Positions 19,569 through 29,226 are shown, numbered from the stretch's first letter. The stretch is DNA of 64,000 bases from JBCCDY01 sp039030555 (GCA_039030555.1 JBCCDY010000012.1:1-64000); one strand, 5' to 3'. Notes: generated by a model not told the origin, from the letters alone. A program made the numbers and translations.

Positions 19569-20495
19569 CTATTCCTTATTCTTTAGCGAAAAAGATTTCT
19601 TGATCTTATCTACACTTTGTTTTACGTCGTATTCAGTATTTGATGATGTTTTAGTATCGTGATCTTTTTCTTTTTTTAAAAAGCTACCAAAATTAGCAAG
19701 TGTTCTAAAAAAATGAACAACAAAAAAATCCCAAAGGCTGCCCTCATTAACAATGGTTCTCGGAGGTGTCCAAACCCTATTTTTAAATGATCTTACAACC
19801 CTTACTTTTCCGTACTTCATTAGGTCAAAACACATTCTTCCATCTTCCCCCCTGATGTGTCTATCTACAAAGCCTTCTTTCAAGCCCAATTCACGTATAT
19901 ACCCCATACTCATTCCATATGCATTTAGATAAGGACGATTGATATGTCTTATCTCACAGAGTACGTCTCTTAGCCGTTCATAAATGAAAAATTGGAATCT
20001 TGAAATTCTTTCGTGCGGGAGAAATGAGTATTTACCATAAACACAAACCGTTTTAGGTTTCTTCAAGTGGTTGATCATAGTTTCCACCCAAATTTCAGGA
20101 TATAAACAATCTGCATCACCCATAAGAACATACTTACCCTTTGATTTAACTTGTCCCATTTGCCTGGCTGGCCCACAACCTTGAATCGGCTGAGTATATG
20201 AATCTATACCTAATCTATCTAAAACTTCTTGAGTACTATCTTCAGAGTTATTGTTTATAACAAGAATATTGAAGTCAAATTTCGACTTTGTCCTAGATAA
20301 ACTATCAATGCATCTTAATATGTTCAGCTCTTCATTCCAAGCAGGAATTACTACTGTTGCCATAGGATTATCTTTATTAAGAACTTTTCTAAGGTTTGAT
20401 TTTACTTCTTCGAATAAGAGATCATCAACTTCACTAATATTATTAATTTCAAGAAGATCTCTATTAATCCACTTTGGGATGCCTAAAACACTCAT
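19569..20495 (-). CDS. Glycosyltransferase family 2
   Basis: 308 residues. The core runs ATVVIPAWNEELNI, then ILVINNNSEDST, GCGPARQMG and the metal-binding LMGDADCLYP (DxD), so all GT2 signatures are present. A positively charged C-terminus with KKSFSLKNKE may contact the membrane. It is the first gene of the minus-strand run that continues into the next GT2. The gap upstream holds the decayed sequence described at 20716. It is a likely polysaccharide repeat-unit glycosyltransferase, with unknown donor and acceptor. Confidence 0.87.
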   Translation of the reverse strand: MSVLGIPKWINRDLLEINNISEVDDLLFEEVKSNLRKVLNKDNPMATVVIPAWNEELNILRCIDSLSRTKSKFDFNILVINNNSEDSTQEVLDRLGIDSYTQPIQGCGPARQMGQVKSKGKYVLMGDADCLYPEIWVETMINHLKKPKTVCVYGKYSFLPHERISRFQFFIYERLRDVLCEIRHINRPYLNAYGMSMGYIRELGLKEGFVDRHIRGEDGRMCFDLMKYGKVRVVRSFKNRVWTPPRTIVNEGSLWDFFVVHFFRTLANFGSFLKKEKDHDTKTSSNTEYDVKQSVDKIKKSFSLKNKE

Positions 20496-20715
20496 TTCGT
20501 AATGATTTAAACCTATCTATTATAAGGCAATATTGTATTAATTCAAGATTTATTAGAACAACAAATATCGACTTTGTTTTCAACATATCAACTTATAATT
20601 TTTTAAAGTCCGAATTATTGAAAATGCTTTCGCGTAGTTCCCCATTACTACAACAAATTGAGAAACGAAAGAAAAACTTTTTTACTTCAATGAAAACAAG
20701 TTTTTCGTCTCTAAT

Positions 20716-21172
20716 ATGAAATCAGGAGCCATTTCGGTTACTGCATTTGATAAAAAAAACGAATTTAAAATTATTAATGCCAGAAAGGGCACGGAAGACG
20801 TGGATTTTTCCACAGAAAGGAATGAGCTATGAGTTGCAGACAGGGATGATAATTCTATTTCAATTATTGACCTAATTGAGCTTTGAAGTAATAGAAACCA
20901 TTAAAAATAATGAACTTCCTGAAAGAATAAGATTTTTTAGTGATGATAACTCATTAACATTTCCAACCGGTCAAAATTTTCTAATCGGATATCTGAGATT
21001 TAAAAAAGATCATATGTATCAAAGGTAGTTTAATAGAAAATCTTTTTATAAATTTTAAATACCTGTTGATTTCGGTGTCTATGAAAATGGCTTACTTATC
21101 ACCCCACAACGCAGACCGAATGGAAATATTAAACCCGATAACCATGATATCAGCTGGAAAGATAAAAACTAA
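20716..21172 (+). pseudogene. Decayed coding remnant of unknown family
   Basis: This stretch of the 810-base gap between the GT2 gene and the GT-C gene reads like a broken protein. Frame 1 from ATG 20716 gives 38 codons, a TGA (20830), then continues sensibly (DRDDNSISIIDLIEL) to about 20885. From there frame 2 carries on (EVIETIKNNELPERIRFF, later LTFPTGQNFLIGYLRF) through a TAG (21026) and a TAA (21056), and ends with IPVDFGVYENGLLI and ISWKDKN before TAA at 21170. One frameshift and three nonsense codons in about 150 residues suggest a dead gene. I do not recognise the ancestor. Confidence 0.5.
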
Positions 21173-21305
21173 AGAACACTAGATTGAATGGTCTTCTTTA
21201 GATTAAACTGATAGGTTCAGAAAACCTCATCAATAAATGCCTTCCAACAACATAGAAATGTTTTGATCTTACTACTTTTAGCCATGCTTTGTTAAATGTA
21301 ATGTT

Positions 21306-22499
21306 TTGCGAACTCAAGTTTTAATAGTCCTATTGTCATGCCTCATTTTTTGGATCACCAACTCTTTTCTAGAGGGGAATATGAATAGTCGTGATCGGCT
21401 TGCCAAAGAACTGCAAGTAGGGACGTGGGAACATTTTGATGAATGGAAGTCTGATGAAAAAGCTCCTTTCAAATACAGGATACTCTTTTCTACTTTAGTT
21501 GACGCTTCCACTAAGCTTTTTTCGTCATCAAAGTATTACAATAGAAACTTTTATTACATCTATTGCATAATAAGTATGGCGCTTATGGCTTCCGTTCCTC
21601 TAGTTTTTCATCAGCTTTTAAAAATAGCTGGTTTCAATAACTTTGAATGCTGGTTAGGAATATTTTTTTTATTCATCTCACCGGCTTTCCTCCTTGCCTA
21701 TACTCTACCGGTTCACACTAAGGAAGATATGCTCGGTTATTTATTATTGTGTTCAGCCTTAATTTTTCTGATAAAAGAAAAAGATTACTTTTTTTGTATG
21801 ACTGCTATTTTAGGAGTGATAACTAGAGAGACTTTGATGGTATTGCCATTTATTTACCTCTTCTTTTCTAAAGCCTCCTTTTCCAAAAAAATAGTAATTT
21901 GTTCTTTACCGATTCTGTCTCTAATTCTTTTACGACTCTCCTTAGGTCTTGAGTCATACAATATGGCTCAAGGCTTTTCATGGAATGTTTCACGACCTTT
22001 TCAGATACTAGGCTTTGGTTTTCTCTGCTTTCACATTTTATGGGCTCCTTTTTTCCTAGGATTGAGTAAAAAAAAATCGGAGGAACCAAATATCTCCTTC
22101 TTTCGGAAATCTGCCTTACCTGTTATTACTTTAATAATAATGACCACCTTTTTGTTTGGTCAATTCAATGAAATCCGACTTCAATTTTTAGGATTTCCCT
22201 GGATTATTATTAATGCTTTGATGTTCTTTCGGCTGAATAGACTAAGAATACTAGATATTGCAGTCAGTAGTAAATACAAAATCTATATTACGTTTATAAT
22301 ATCTTTATTCACTGTTTTTATTATTGGGTTCATTAAAAACTATGAGGGATATTTTTCATTTGAAAACCGGTACAATGTACCTGTTGATTTATGGTTAATT
22401 GTTTTATTTATCTTTATAGGTCTTCAGGTAATTATTCTTCCTTTTTTAACCTCCTCAAACAATAGTTTTAAACTTGACAAAGCGAACAAATCAAAGTAA
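21306..22499 (+). CDS. Multi-pass membrane protein, probable GT-C type glycosyltransferase
   Basis: 397 residues with about ten membrane helices and a TTG start; the ATG at 21301 is out of frame. The first external loop holds an acidic, charged stretch after the first helix (RDRLAKELQVGTW to KAPFKYRILF), and a later loop contains VITRETLMVLPF. This is the arrangement seen in lipid-phosphate-sugar-dependent GT-C enzymes and in related uncharacterised proteins. The next gene, also multi-pass, overlaps its 3' end by 26 bases, so the two are co-translated. Family assignment is by topology and charged-loop pattern, not by a full signature. A polymerase-like role is the main alternative. Confidence 0.6.
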   Translation: MRTQVLIVLLSCLIFWITNSFLEGNMNSRDRLAKELQVGTWEHFDEWKSDEKAPFKYRILFSTLVDASTKLFSSSKYYNRNFYYIYCIISMALMASVPLVFHQLLKIAGFNNFECWLGIFFLFISPAFLLAYTLPVHTKEDMLGYLLLCSALIFLIKEKDYFFCMTAILGVITRETLMVLPFIYLFFSKASFSKKIVICSLPILSLILLRLSLGLESYNMAQGFSWNVSRPFQILGFGFLCFHILWAPFFLGLSKKKSEEPNISFFRKSALPVITLIIMTTFLFGQFNEIRLQFLGFPWIIINALMFFRLNRLRILDIAVSSKYKIYITFIISLFTVFIIGFIKNYEGYFSFENRYNVPVDLWLIVLFIFIGLQVIILPFLTSSNNSFKLDKANKSK

Positions 22500-24075
22500 T
22501 TGGTTAAAGTATTGCGAATTTTCGCTTTTACTTTTACCTCCCCTTATTCCTTTATTTCTGAATTTTCCTTATCGTATTAATCTTTTTTTAGCATGGGATG
22601 GTGCATACCGAATGTCGGAAGGACTCATCCCGTATAAGGATTTTGGAACCCCAGTAGGATACATTTTTTGGATCATTCCAGCTCTTTTTTTTAAGCTTTT
22701 CGGACCTTATGTTTTCACACTCATCAAAGCTCAAGTATTTATAAATCTTATTTCTAATTTCTCTTTTAGGTTCTTACTTAAATCACTGGGTCTAGTAATT
22801 CACAGTAGGCTCATAGTTTTACTAGTATATATTTCATCTTATACATTATTCAATTTTTGGCCATGGTATAATCATTTGGTTTTTGTTTTAGAACTGGTAA
22901 GTATTTGTTGCCTGATATATGCGACTACTATTGAAAAAGGGAAATACTCTAGATTATTAATAGCAACTTTATCATCGTTTATTAGTATTTGTGCATTCTT
23001 AACCAAGCAGGATACGGGGTTTTTATGCATAGTAGCTGTTTCTATATTATCAACTATCTATTCATTCCATAACAAAGACTTTGTTTTTTTAGGCTCATTT
23101 ATATTAGGCCTTTTTATAGGCATAGTGACACTGATTTTACCTTTTAATCAATATCAATTTGGTTATTGGTTTAATTTGGGACAATACCCACATAATTCTA
23201 GGTTTGACCTGTTCGATCTAATAAATGAATTTCTAGGAGCATCCCATTGGATTAAATTCTACTTTTTGGTATTCGTTATAATTTTAATTCACAGACTAAC
23301 AAAGAAAGGTTTCAAAATTTTTGAAAAGGAATTCTTAATATCTTTTATAGTATTATTTGCTCTTTTTCAGGCCTCTATTATTCAGGTTACAAGCTATACC
23401 CCAACTAAAGGAAATATTTACTTTCACAGTTTTGCCATAGCCTTCATCTTATTTCATATTCAAGATAAGATCAATTTTAAGAGCCCATTAATCTTCCTTT
23501 CTATGTTTGTATTAACTGGACTTTGGTGGTCCGGAAGCTTTTGGACAAGATTTTTAAGTGGAAAAGTAAAGCCGTATATCGTCAGGAACACAGACCAAGA
23601 TCTAATTAATAAAAATAGTTACATAGTACCTCTAGATACTTTAGATGGTGATCGCTCAGACTGGAAATTATCCAATCTAGCTACGTTTAAAAAAATTAAA
23701 CTACCACAATCTACAATTGATGGTATCTATAAAATAAAGGATTTGACTAAGCAAAGTGAAAATGTCAAGGTTCTAAACATGTCTGAGTTGACTCAACTTG
23801 CTTACGAGATACCATATTCAATTGAGAAAGGAGAAAATATACCTCTTTGGTACCATAAAGGAGTATCTTTTTTCGATAGAGAGGTAGAAAGATACTGTGA
23901 TCAAATCCAAAACAAGGAATTTGATTTAGTATTGTTTGAAGTAATACCTGATTTGAATAATTTTTATCCAGAAGAAGTCAGAAACTGCATTAAAAACCAT
24001 TATACTAAAAGCTTTGAATTTAAAGCTCCAAGAATACCAGAGATATCAACTATAGAGGTTTATGTAAAACCTTGA
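22474..24075 (+). CDS. Multi-pass membrane protein, probable ArnT/GT39-like glycosyltransferase
   Basis: 533 residues with a TTG start inside the upstream gene (26-base overlap). About ten helices are followed by a soluble C-terminal domain of roughly 170 residues. The first loop contains AWDGAYRMSEGLIPYKDFG, where the Asp and Y/K-x-D-F pattern fits the metal/lipid-phosphate site of GT-C glycosyltransferases that use polyprenyl-phosphate sugars. Such an enzyme would transfer the sugar at the periplasmic side. It is a natural candidate user of the donor made by the UbiA/HAD/DprE-like genes, though this link is inferred. It ends 5 bases before the convergent TolC-like gene. Confidence 0.7.
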   Translation: MTKRTNQSNWLKYCEFSLLLLPPLIPLFLNFPYRINLFLAWDGAYRMSEGLIPYKDFGTPVGYIFWIIPALFFKLFGPYVFTLIKAQVFINLISNFSFRFLLKSLGLVIHSRLIVLLVYISSYTLFNFWPWYNHLVFVLELVSICCLIYATTIEKGKYSRLLIATLSSFISICAFLTKQDTGFLCIVAVSILSTIYSFHNKDFVFLGSFILGLFIGIVTLILPFNQYQFGYWFNLGQYPHNSRFDLFDLINEFLGASHWIKFYFLVFVIILIHRLTKKGFKIFEKEFLISFIVLFALFQASIIQVTSYTPTKGNIYFHSFAIAFILFHIQDKINFKSPLIFLSMFVLTGLWWSGSFWTRFLSGKVKPYIVRNTDQDLINKNSYIVPLDTLDGDRSDWKLSNLATFKKIKLPQSTIDGIYKIKDLTKQSENVKVLNMSELTQLAYEIPYSIEKGENIPLWYHKGVSFFDREVERYCDQIQNKEFDLVLFEVIPDLNNFYPEEVRNCIKNHYTKSFEFKAPRIPEISTIEVYVKP

Positions 24076-24080
24076 AGTTA

Positions 24081-24782
24081 TCAGAAATTGACGTCATTTA
24101 ATGATATACCAATAACTTCCTCTAAGTCAAGCTGAGCATTCCTATATGCCGTTTCTGATTGCAAAGTTTTTATCTTTTCGTTATTAAATGCCTTTAAGCT
24201 TATAAGATAGTTATCATATGATTCCTCTCCTTGTTGGAAGTTTTGCTCCTTCAATTGATGTGCAGAGGTTGCATCTTCAAGAATGGTTGTTTGAATACTA
24301 TGAATTTCTTTTAGCATCGTATAATTATTAAATAGTTGGATAACCTCTCTCCTAACTGCAAGCTTACGTTGGTTAACTTCCTCTTTGGCGAGATCAAGAT
24401 TGATACGACTTTGTCCTACATCTAATGGGGTATTAAATAACATACTCAAGCTTATACTTGCCCTTATATTATACCTGGGGAAAAATTCAGAACGTTCTTG
24501 TAAATCTTCATCATCACTGAAATTAAACTCATTAACATTACCGGAAATCGTTCCGATATCAAACCACTGCCTTTTCGTTTTTTTAAGATCAAGTTCAGAT
24601 AGTTGTACTTGCTGCTTTGCAATTCTATTGGAAGGATAATTTTGCCATGCTAATTGCACTAGTTTCTCTACGAAAGCAATATCTTCCGTATTATTTGGAA
24701 GTATGATCTTATTATAATCGCTACGCTGGGCATAAACTAAATTCAAACTCAATAAGAAAACCACTAAAAAGAAGCTCTTCAT
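24081..24782 (-). CDS. TolC-family-like protein, about half length
   Basis: 233 residues. A signal peptide (1-18, ending VYAQ) precedes a coiled-coil-rich sequence with the outer-membrane efflux pattern: an early LVQLAWQNYPSNRIAKQQV helix start, a strand segment (RASISLSMLF), and a long helix with KLAVRREVIQLFNNY and a closing AYRNAQLDLEEVIG. A full TolC subunit has two such repeats and 420-480 residues; this protein has only one. It may be a shortened periplasmic homologue or the remains of a full gene. It sits alone between two plus-strand glycosyltransferase genes. Confidence 0.7.
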   Translation of the reverse strand: MKSFFLVVFLLSLNLVYAQRSDYNKIILPNNTEDIAFVEKLVQLAWQNYPSNRIAKQQVQLSELDLKKTKRQWFDIGTISGNVNEFNFSDDEDLQERSEFFPRYNIRASISLSMLFNTPLDVGQSRINLDLAKEEVNQRKLAVRREVIQLFNNYTMLKEIHSIQTTILEDATSAHQLKEQNFQQGEESYDNYLISLKAFNNEKIKTLQSETAYRNAQLDLEEVIGISLNDVNF

Positions 24783-24906
24783 TATAATTGTATTAACAGA
24801 AAATTCATTACAAAATATAAAACTATCTCTTATAAATTATATTCGCAATTGAATAGGAATACATATTAATTCCTAGGATAGGTTTACTTACCAATATCTT
24901 TTAATA

Positions 24907-26124
24907 ATGATTACTAATAAGGATATAATAATTGTTGGCTTGCAGCCTTGGGATCATAAAATAGGTAGTAACTGTAAGAATTTAGCGAAAGAGTTTTCGA
25001 AGAAAAATAGAGTCTTGTATGTAAATAATCCTTTAAATAGATTAGATCGTTACAAGAAGAAAAATCAAGACTTTGTTATTAACTATGAAGAAGTCATTAA
25101 GGGAACTCAACCATCTTTAAGAAAAGTAGGTAAAAGTATATGGACCCTTTATCCAAAAAAAATTATAGAAAGTATTAATAAACTACCTCATAACTTTTTA
25201 TACGCTTTCTTAAATAAGAGAAATAGCAAAATCTTTTCAGATGAAATAAAGCGCGCCCTCATTGAAATAGACTTTGAAAATTACATATTGTTTAATGATA
25301 GTTTAATGTTCACAGGCCTATATCTCCCTCAATTACTTAGTCCAATAGCCTCAATTTATTATATCAGGGATAATCTAGTTTCGCAGGATTACTTCAGGAA
25401 ACATGGGGTAGAAACTGAACCGTTACTCTCAAGAAAATACGATGCTATTGCTGCAAATTCTGATTTTTTAGCGGATTATCTAAGACCACATAATTCAAAT
25501 TCATTTATGGTGGGTCAAGGCTGTGATTTTACGATCTTTAATCTTCAAAATATATCAAATGAAGAACCAGAAGCAATCTCAGACATTCCTCATCCTCGAG
25601 TTGGTTACATTGGTTTTCTTTCATCTGTAAGGCTCGATATTGGGTTGATAAAACATATAGCTTTATCAAAACCAAAATATAGCATCATTTTAATTGGGCC
25701 GGAAGATAAAATTTTTAAAGAATCTGACTTACACAGTATTCAAAATGTGTACTTTTTAGGTAATCAAAAAGAACATGATTTACCTTTGTTTATTAACAGT
25801 ATCGATGTCGCCATTAATCCTCAAGCTATTAACGATTTAACTATCGGAAATTATCCGAGAAAAATTGATGAGTACTTAGCTCTTGGCAAACCCGTAGTGG
25901 CTACTAAAACTAAAACTATGGATTACTTTAAAGATTTTGTTTATCTGGCTAATAATAAAGACGAAACCGTGAATTTGATAGAAAAAGCATTGAATGATAA
26001 CAATAACAAACTGGCTATCGAACGAATAAAATTTGCTAAATCCCATACTTGGGAAAATAGTGCTAATAAAATATATGAAATCGTAAACGAGGTACTAATC
26101 AGAAAAGGCAAAACGGTACATTAA
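24907..26124 (+). CDS. Glycosyltransferase, GT4-like (GT-B fold)
   Basis: 405 residues. The N-terminal half starts DIIIVGLQPWDHKIGSNC with an LAKEF helix, as in TuaH-like glycosyltransferases. The C-terminal half has the GT-B donor region: VGYIGFLSS, then IILIGPED, IDVAINPQ and a conserved EYLALGKPVVATK. It has no membrane helix and should act in the cytoplasm on the lipid-linked intermediate. The stop shares the bases TTAA with the stop of the convergent Wzy-like gene (4-base overlap). The donor sugar is unknown. Confidence 0.85.
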   Translation: MITNKDIIIVGLQPWDHKIGSNCKNLAKEFSKKNRVLYVNNPLNRLDRYKKKNQDFVINYEEVIKGTQPSLRKVGKSIWTLYPKKIIESINKLPHNFLYAFLNKRNSKIFSDEIKRALIEIDFENYILFNDSLMFTGLYLPQLLSPIASIYYIRDNLVSQDYFRKHGVETEPLLSRKYDAIAANSDFLADYLRPHNSNSFMVGQGCDFTIFNLQNISNEEPEAISDIPHPRVGYIGFLSSVRLDIGLIKHIALSKPKYSIILIGPEDKIFKESDLHSIQNVYFLGNQKEHDLPLFINSIDVAINPQAINDLTIGNYPRKIDEYLALGKPVVATKTKTMDYFKDFVYLANNKDETVNLIEKALNDNNNKLAIERIKFAKSHTWENSANKIYEIVNEVLIRKGKTVH

Positions 26125-27536
26125 TCATTATCCAATTCAATATCTAAGTCTCTAAATTTCACCATTAAAGCGTATGTTGCAACTATCACAACATTAACAG
26201 GTTTTATCAACATAGCATCTTGAGCATATTCAGCAACAGATATAGCAAAAAGAGGAACCGCAAAAGCTGTACACCATGCTCTTAATTTCATATTTTTCAA
26301 TTCAAAAATATTTCTAATCGCCGTATACATTACAAGCCCAATAAAAAGCAACTGTAACATAAGACCTATCCAACCTAGCTCAATCGCAGTTCTTAAATAC
26401 CCTCCATCCGGATCAAATACTTCTTCATAAACTCCTGAACCAATTACAGGAGCCATATTAACACCTCCTCCGAAAGGATTCCTATGTACGAAAGGTTGCA
26501 TACTTTTTCTTTTGAAATCTCGTACTCCCATTGAAGCATCTTCACTTCCTTTAAACGTAGATCTTATCCTGTTGAAAGTTGCATTATAGAACGGGCCTTC
26601 AACTATAATCAATAAGGCTATTGCTGCTACTATAGCACCAGTAAGAATCCTTGGGTTATCAATATTTAAAACAAACAGAAATGCAACACCAGCTACTACC
26701 ATTGCATAAGCTGTTCTGGTCCCAGAATATGACATGGATACTAAAATGAACAGGCTAGATATTAAAAGGAAAACTCTGCGTTTTAAAGAGAAAGGTCCCA
26801 TGGATAATACCATAGTAAATAAACCCGTATAAGCCATAAATAAGCCAAATGCAGAAGGGTCGGAAAGAAATGAAAAAGTTCTAAAATTACCCCAAATATT
26901 ATATAGGTTGTACCTGTTATCGGATGCTGTAACCCAAGCCCATTCAAATGGCAAATACCCGAATATAGCTTGGTACAAACCATGCATAGCTACAATTAGT
27001 GCAAGCACTATAGTAAACTTCGAGAAAGACTCAACGCGTTTAATCGAAGTGAAATACATAGTAAATAAATAAAACAGTACAACTTGTAAATAAAGTCGAG
27101 ACCCGCCTAACCATGTAGCAAATGTCGCGTAGTTTGGTACTAAAGGAAGTACTAAAAAGTATCCATAGAAAAGTATGAATCCAATTACGATTGGTTCCTT
27201 TATCTTCCAATCAAATTTTATACCCTTCGCCTTAACTTTAATTATCAAGGAGAAAGCCATTATCACAATTATTGAATCGTAAATGACACCTAAAGGTATA
27301 TTTACTTTTACTAAACGATAAATGGTGAAAAGAATACTTCCAAAAAGAAAAAGTATATAAAATCCAATACTGTAATCTTTAAATAAGAGTATTAACAAGA
27401 ACGATGTAATTGCAAGTCCCAAAAAAGCATAACCGGTAAATAAAGACTTTACAATCAAAAATGGTAATCCTACAGATGCTATTAAAAGAGCGAGGAAAAT
27501 ATAGATTGGTTTAGTATTTAATTCTAAAGTTCTCAA
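26121..27536 (-). CDS. O-antigen ligase/Wzy-like polymerase
   Basis: 471 residues with about 12 membrane helices and a TTG start. A large periplasmic loop lies in the C-terminal half with MSYSGTRTAYAM, then GVRDFKRKSMQPF and NPFGGGVNM; Arg-rich loops with a His-NPFG-type motif are characteristic of Wzy_C/WaaL proteins. In a locus with Wzx and Wzc-like genes the polymerase role is more likely than ligase. A small hydrophobic ORF ends 3 bases upstream of the start (27540-27635), suggesting coupled translation. It overlaps the convergent glycosyltransferase by 4 bases. Confidence 0.82.
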   Translation of the reverse strand: MRTLELNTKPIYIFLALLIASVGLPFLIVKSLFTGYAFLGLAITSFLLILLFKDYSIGFYILFLFGSILFTIYRLVKVNIPLGVIYDSIIVIMAFSLIIKVKAKGIKFDWKIKEPIVIGFILFYGYFLVLPLVPNYATFATWLGGSRLYLQVVLFYLFTMYFTSIKRVESFSKFTIVLALIVAMHGLYQAIFGYLPFEWAWVTASDNRYNLYNIWGNFRTFSFLSDPSAFGLFMAYTGLFTMVLSMGPFSLKRRVFLLISSLFILVSMSYSGTRTAYAMVVAGVAFLFVLNIDNPRILTGAIVAAIALLIIVEGPFYNATFNRIRSTFKGSEDASMGVRDFKRKSMQPFVHRNPFGGGVNMAPVIGSGVYEEVFDPDGGYLRTAIELGWIGLMLQLLFIGLVMYTAIRNIFELKNMKLRAWCTAFAVPLFAISVAEYAQDAMLIKPVNVVIVATYALMVKFRDLDIELDND

Positions 27537-27539
27537 GGG

Positions 27540-27635
27540 TTACCAAAAAATAGTTTTTAAAAATAAATAACAATAAATAGCTGAAATAAAAAGAATTGAA
27601 GCAAGTTTAGCCAGCCCTTTCTTATCTAGTCTCAT
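27540..27635 (-). CDS. Small single-helix membrane protein (31 aa)
   Basis: Read by hand on the minus strand: ATG at 27635, stop at 27540. The product starts MRLDKKGLAKLAS and continues as one hydrophobic helix with Tyr and Cys, ending KTIFW. It has a positively charged N-terminus and ends 3 bases before the TTG start of the polymerase gene, as expected for a leader or coupling peptide. No family is recognised, and the coding status rests on position and composition only. Confidence 0.4.
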   Translation of the reverse strand: MRLDKKGLAKLASILFISAIYCYLFLKTIFW

Positions 27636-27718
27636 TAATAACAATTACTTTTATAATTTTGCCTGTAGTCTATTACGATAAAATTAGTATTCATTTCCCT
27701 TATTTAAACTATTAATTA

Positions 27719-28672
27719 ATGTCAGCTTTTGATAGTAGCCTTTTTCCTGATTTTTTAATTATTGGTGCTGGAAAATCTGGAACCACTTCGCTAGATAATT
27801 ATTTAAAGCAACATCCGGAAATATTTATTAGCTCTAGGAAAGAGCCGAATTTTTTCGGATACGAATTTAGTAAAGAATCTGATTTCGATACAGAGGATGA
27901 GCGAATTCATTTTGTTAACTCCGTAACTAAAATAGAAGATTACCTAAATCTGTTTGCTGATGCTGACGATCATCATGTTAAAGGAGAAACAAGTAATACG
28001 TATTTGTACCACGACATAGCCCCCGAGAGAATTAAACGCTATATCCCTAATGTGCGCTTGATGGCTATCTTTCGTAATCCTGCTGAAAGACTTTACTCGC
28101 GTTTTCTTCATTTAGCAAGAGATAACAGAATGCCTACTGAAAGTTTTAATGATTGTTTTGATAAAACTTCCGTGTGGTGGAAACGAAACGACTTAGTAAA
28201 AGAAGGGTTTTATTTCAAGCATATTTCCAGATACTTCGAGCTGTTCGAAAGAGAATCCATAAAAGTATTTTTTTACGAAGATCTTAGAGATAATAGTAAA
28301 AGACTACTCAAAGAAATGTATGAATTTTTGGATGTTGATTCTAGCTTCGAAGCCATCGTGGATGTAGAATACAATAGATCAGGCTTAGTTAAGAATGAAT
28401 TTTATGACAAACTCTTTGGGCAAAAAAGTATGGTTAAAGACGTAGTTAAGAAAATACTTCCTAAAAAGGGTTTTGAAAACTTAAAACAAAACCGTTGGGC
28501 ACAAAAACAAATAAACGATCTGCGAAGTAAAAATCTGCATCGCCCAAAACTGGATCCAGAACTCAAAAGTCGACTGATAAATGAAATCTATTTTGAAGAT
28601 ATTTTGAAACTTCAGGAATTATTGAAAGTAGATCTTTCTCATTGGGGACTTAATAATCAATCTGTTAGATGA
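27719..28672 (+). CDS. Sulfotransferase (PAPS-dependent)
   Basis: 317 residues. The 5'-phosphosulfate loop reads IIGAGKSGTTSLDNYL near residues 14-29 and the 3'-phosphate loop reads IFRNPAERLYSRFLH near 114-128; both PAPS-binding elements of the heparan-sulfate-like sulfotransferase family are present. A cytoplasmic or membrane-associated enzyme is expected to transfer sulfate to a sugar hydroxyl of the repeat unit. Sulfated polysaccharides are typical of marine bacteria. The next gene overlaps its stop by 4 bases (ATGA). Confidence 0.9.
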   Translation: MSAFDSSLFPDFLIIGAGKSGTTSLDNYLKQHPEIFISSRKEPNFFGYEFSKESDFDTEDERIHFVNSVTKIEDYLNLFADADDHHVKGETSNTYLYHDIAPERIKRYIPNVRLMAIFRNPAERLYSRFLHLARDNRMPTESFNDCFDKTSVWWKRNDLVKEGFYFKHISRYFELFERESIKVFFYEDLRDNSKRLLKEMYEFLDVDSSFEAIVDVEYNRSGLVKNEFYDKLFGQKSMVKDVVKKILPKKGFENLKQNRWAQKQINDLRSKNLHRPKLDPELKSRLINEIYFEDILKLQELLKVDLSHWGLNNQSVR

Positions 28673-29226
28673 AAAGAATATTAATAATTGGTATTGTTCT
28701 CCTTCTTTTAGTTGTAGGAGTATCCTGGTACTACTATGAAAAGCAGCTACCGAAAGTAGTAGCGAAAGCAATCATCAAAAACAAATATCCCGTATATATT
28801 CCAGAAAAGATACAGGGAAAAATAGTCAAGGTAAGTGATACTTTAAATGCAAAGGTCGAAAACTTTCTAGTCACTACTGATACAATCGGTATATCTATTA
28901 ATGAAATTCTGAAGATCATAGATGAAGTTAAAGAAGAGGATGTTAGAAAAACGATATCCATAATTCAAAATCAGGATATTAAAAGTGTTGAAGAAGTTTT
29001 TGATATAGCTGTAGAAAACATTCCTATTAAGTCTTTTAATGTAGAATTACTTCGTGAGCCTTTTATAAACAATATTAAAATCAATCATATAAATCGAGCC
29101 CTAGGTTATTTAAGAACGCATAATATTCTAGAATTAATAGACCCCGAAATAGCTCGAGAAACTATAAAGCAAGTTATTATTCAAAAAGAGGATGAATTAA
29201 AATCTAGAGGTATCTTAAAAAATTAG
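28669..29226 (+). CDS. Uncharacterised membrane-anchored protein
   Basis: 185 residues. One N-terminal membrane helix (residues about 4-22) is followed by a charged, alpha-helical soluble part with several KII, EEV and EVF-rich segments, and a Lys/Glu-rich C-terminus. I do not recognise the family. Its start overlaps the stop of the sulfotransferase gene by 4 bases, so translation is coupled and a role with the sulfotransferase or in polymer export is plausible but unproven. It shares TTAG with the stop of the convergent Wzc-like gene. Confidence 0.7.
   Translation: MKRILIIGIVLLLLVVGVSWYYYEKQLPKVVAKAIIKNKYPVYIPEKIQGKIVKVSDTLNAKVENFLVTTDTIGISINEILKIIDEVKEEDVRKTISIIQNQDIKSVEEVFDIAVENIPIKSFNVELLREPFINNIKINHINRALGYLRTHNILELIDPEIARETIKQVIIQKEDELKSRGILKN

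Noticed and set aside
20474..20719. 81-codon plus-strand ORF MGCLKHSFRN upstream of the decayed gene
   Set aside because: It overlaps the start of a GT2 gene on the other strand and has no protein-like pattern in its first half. It might carry a few residues of the decayed gene but this cannot be shown.
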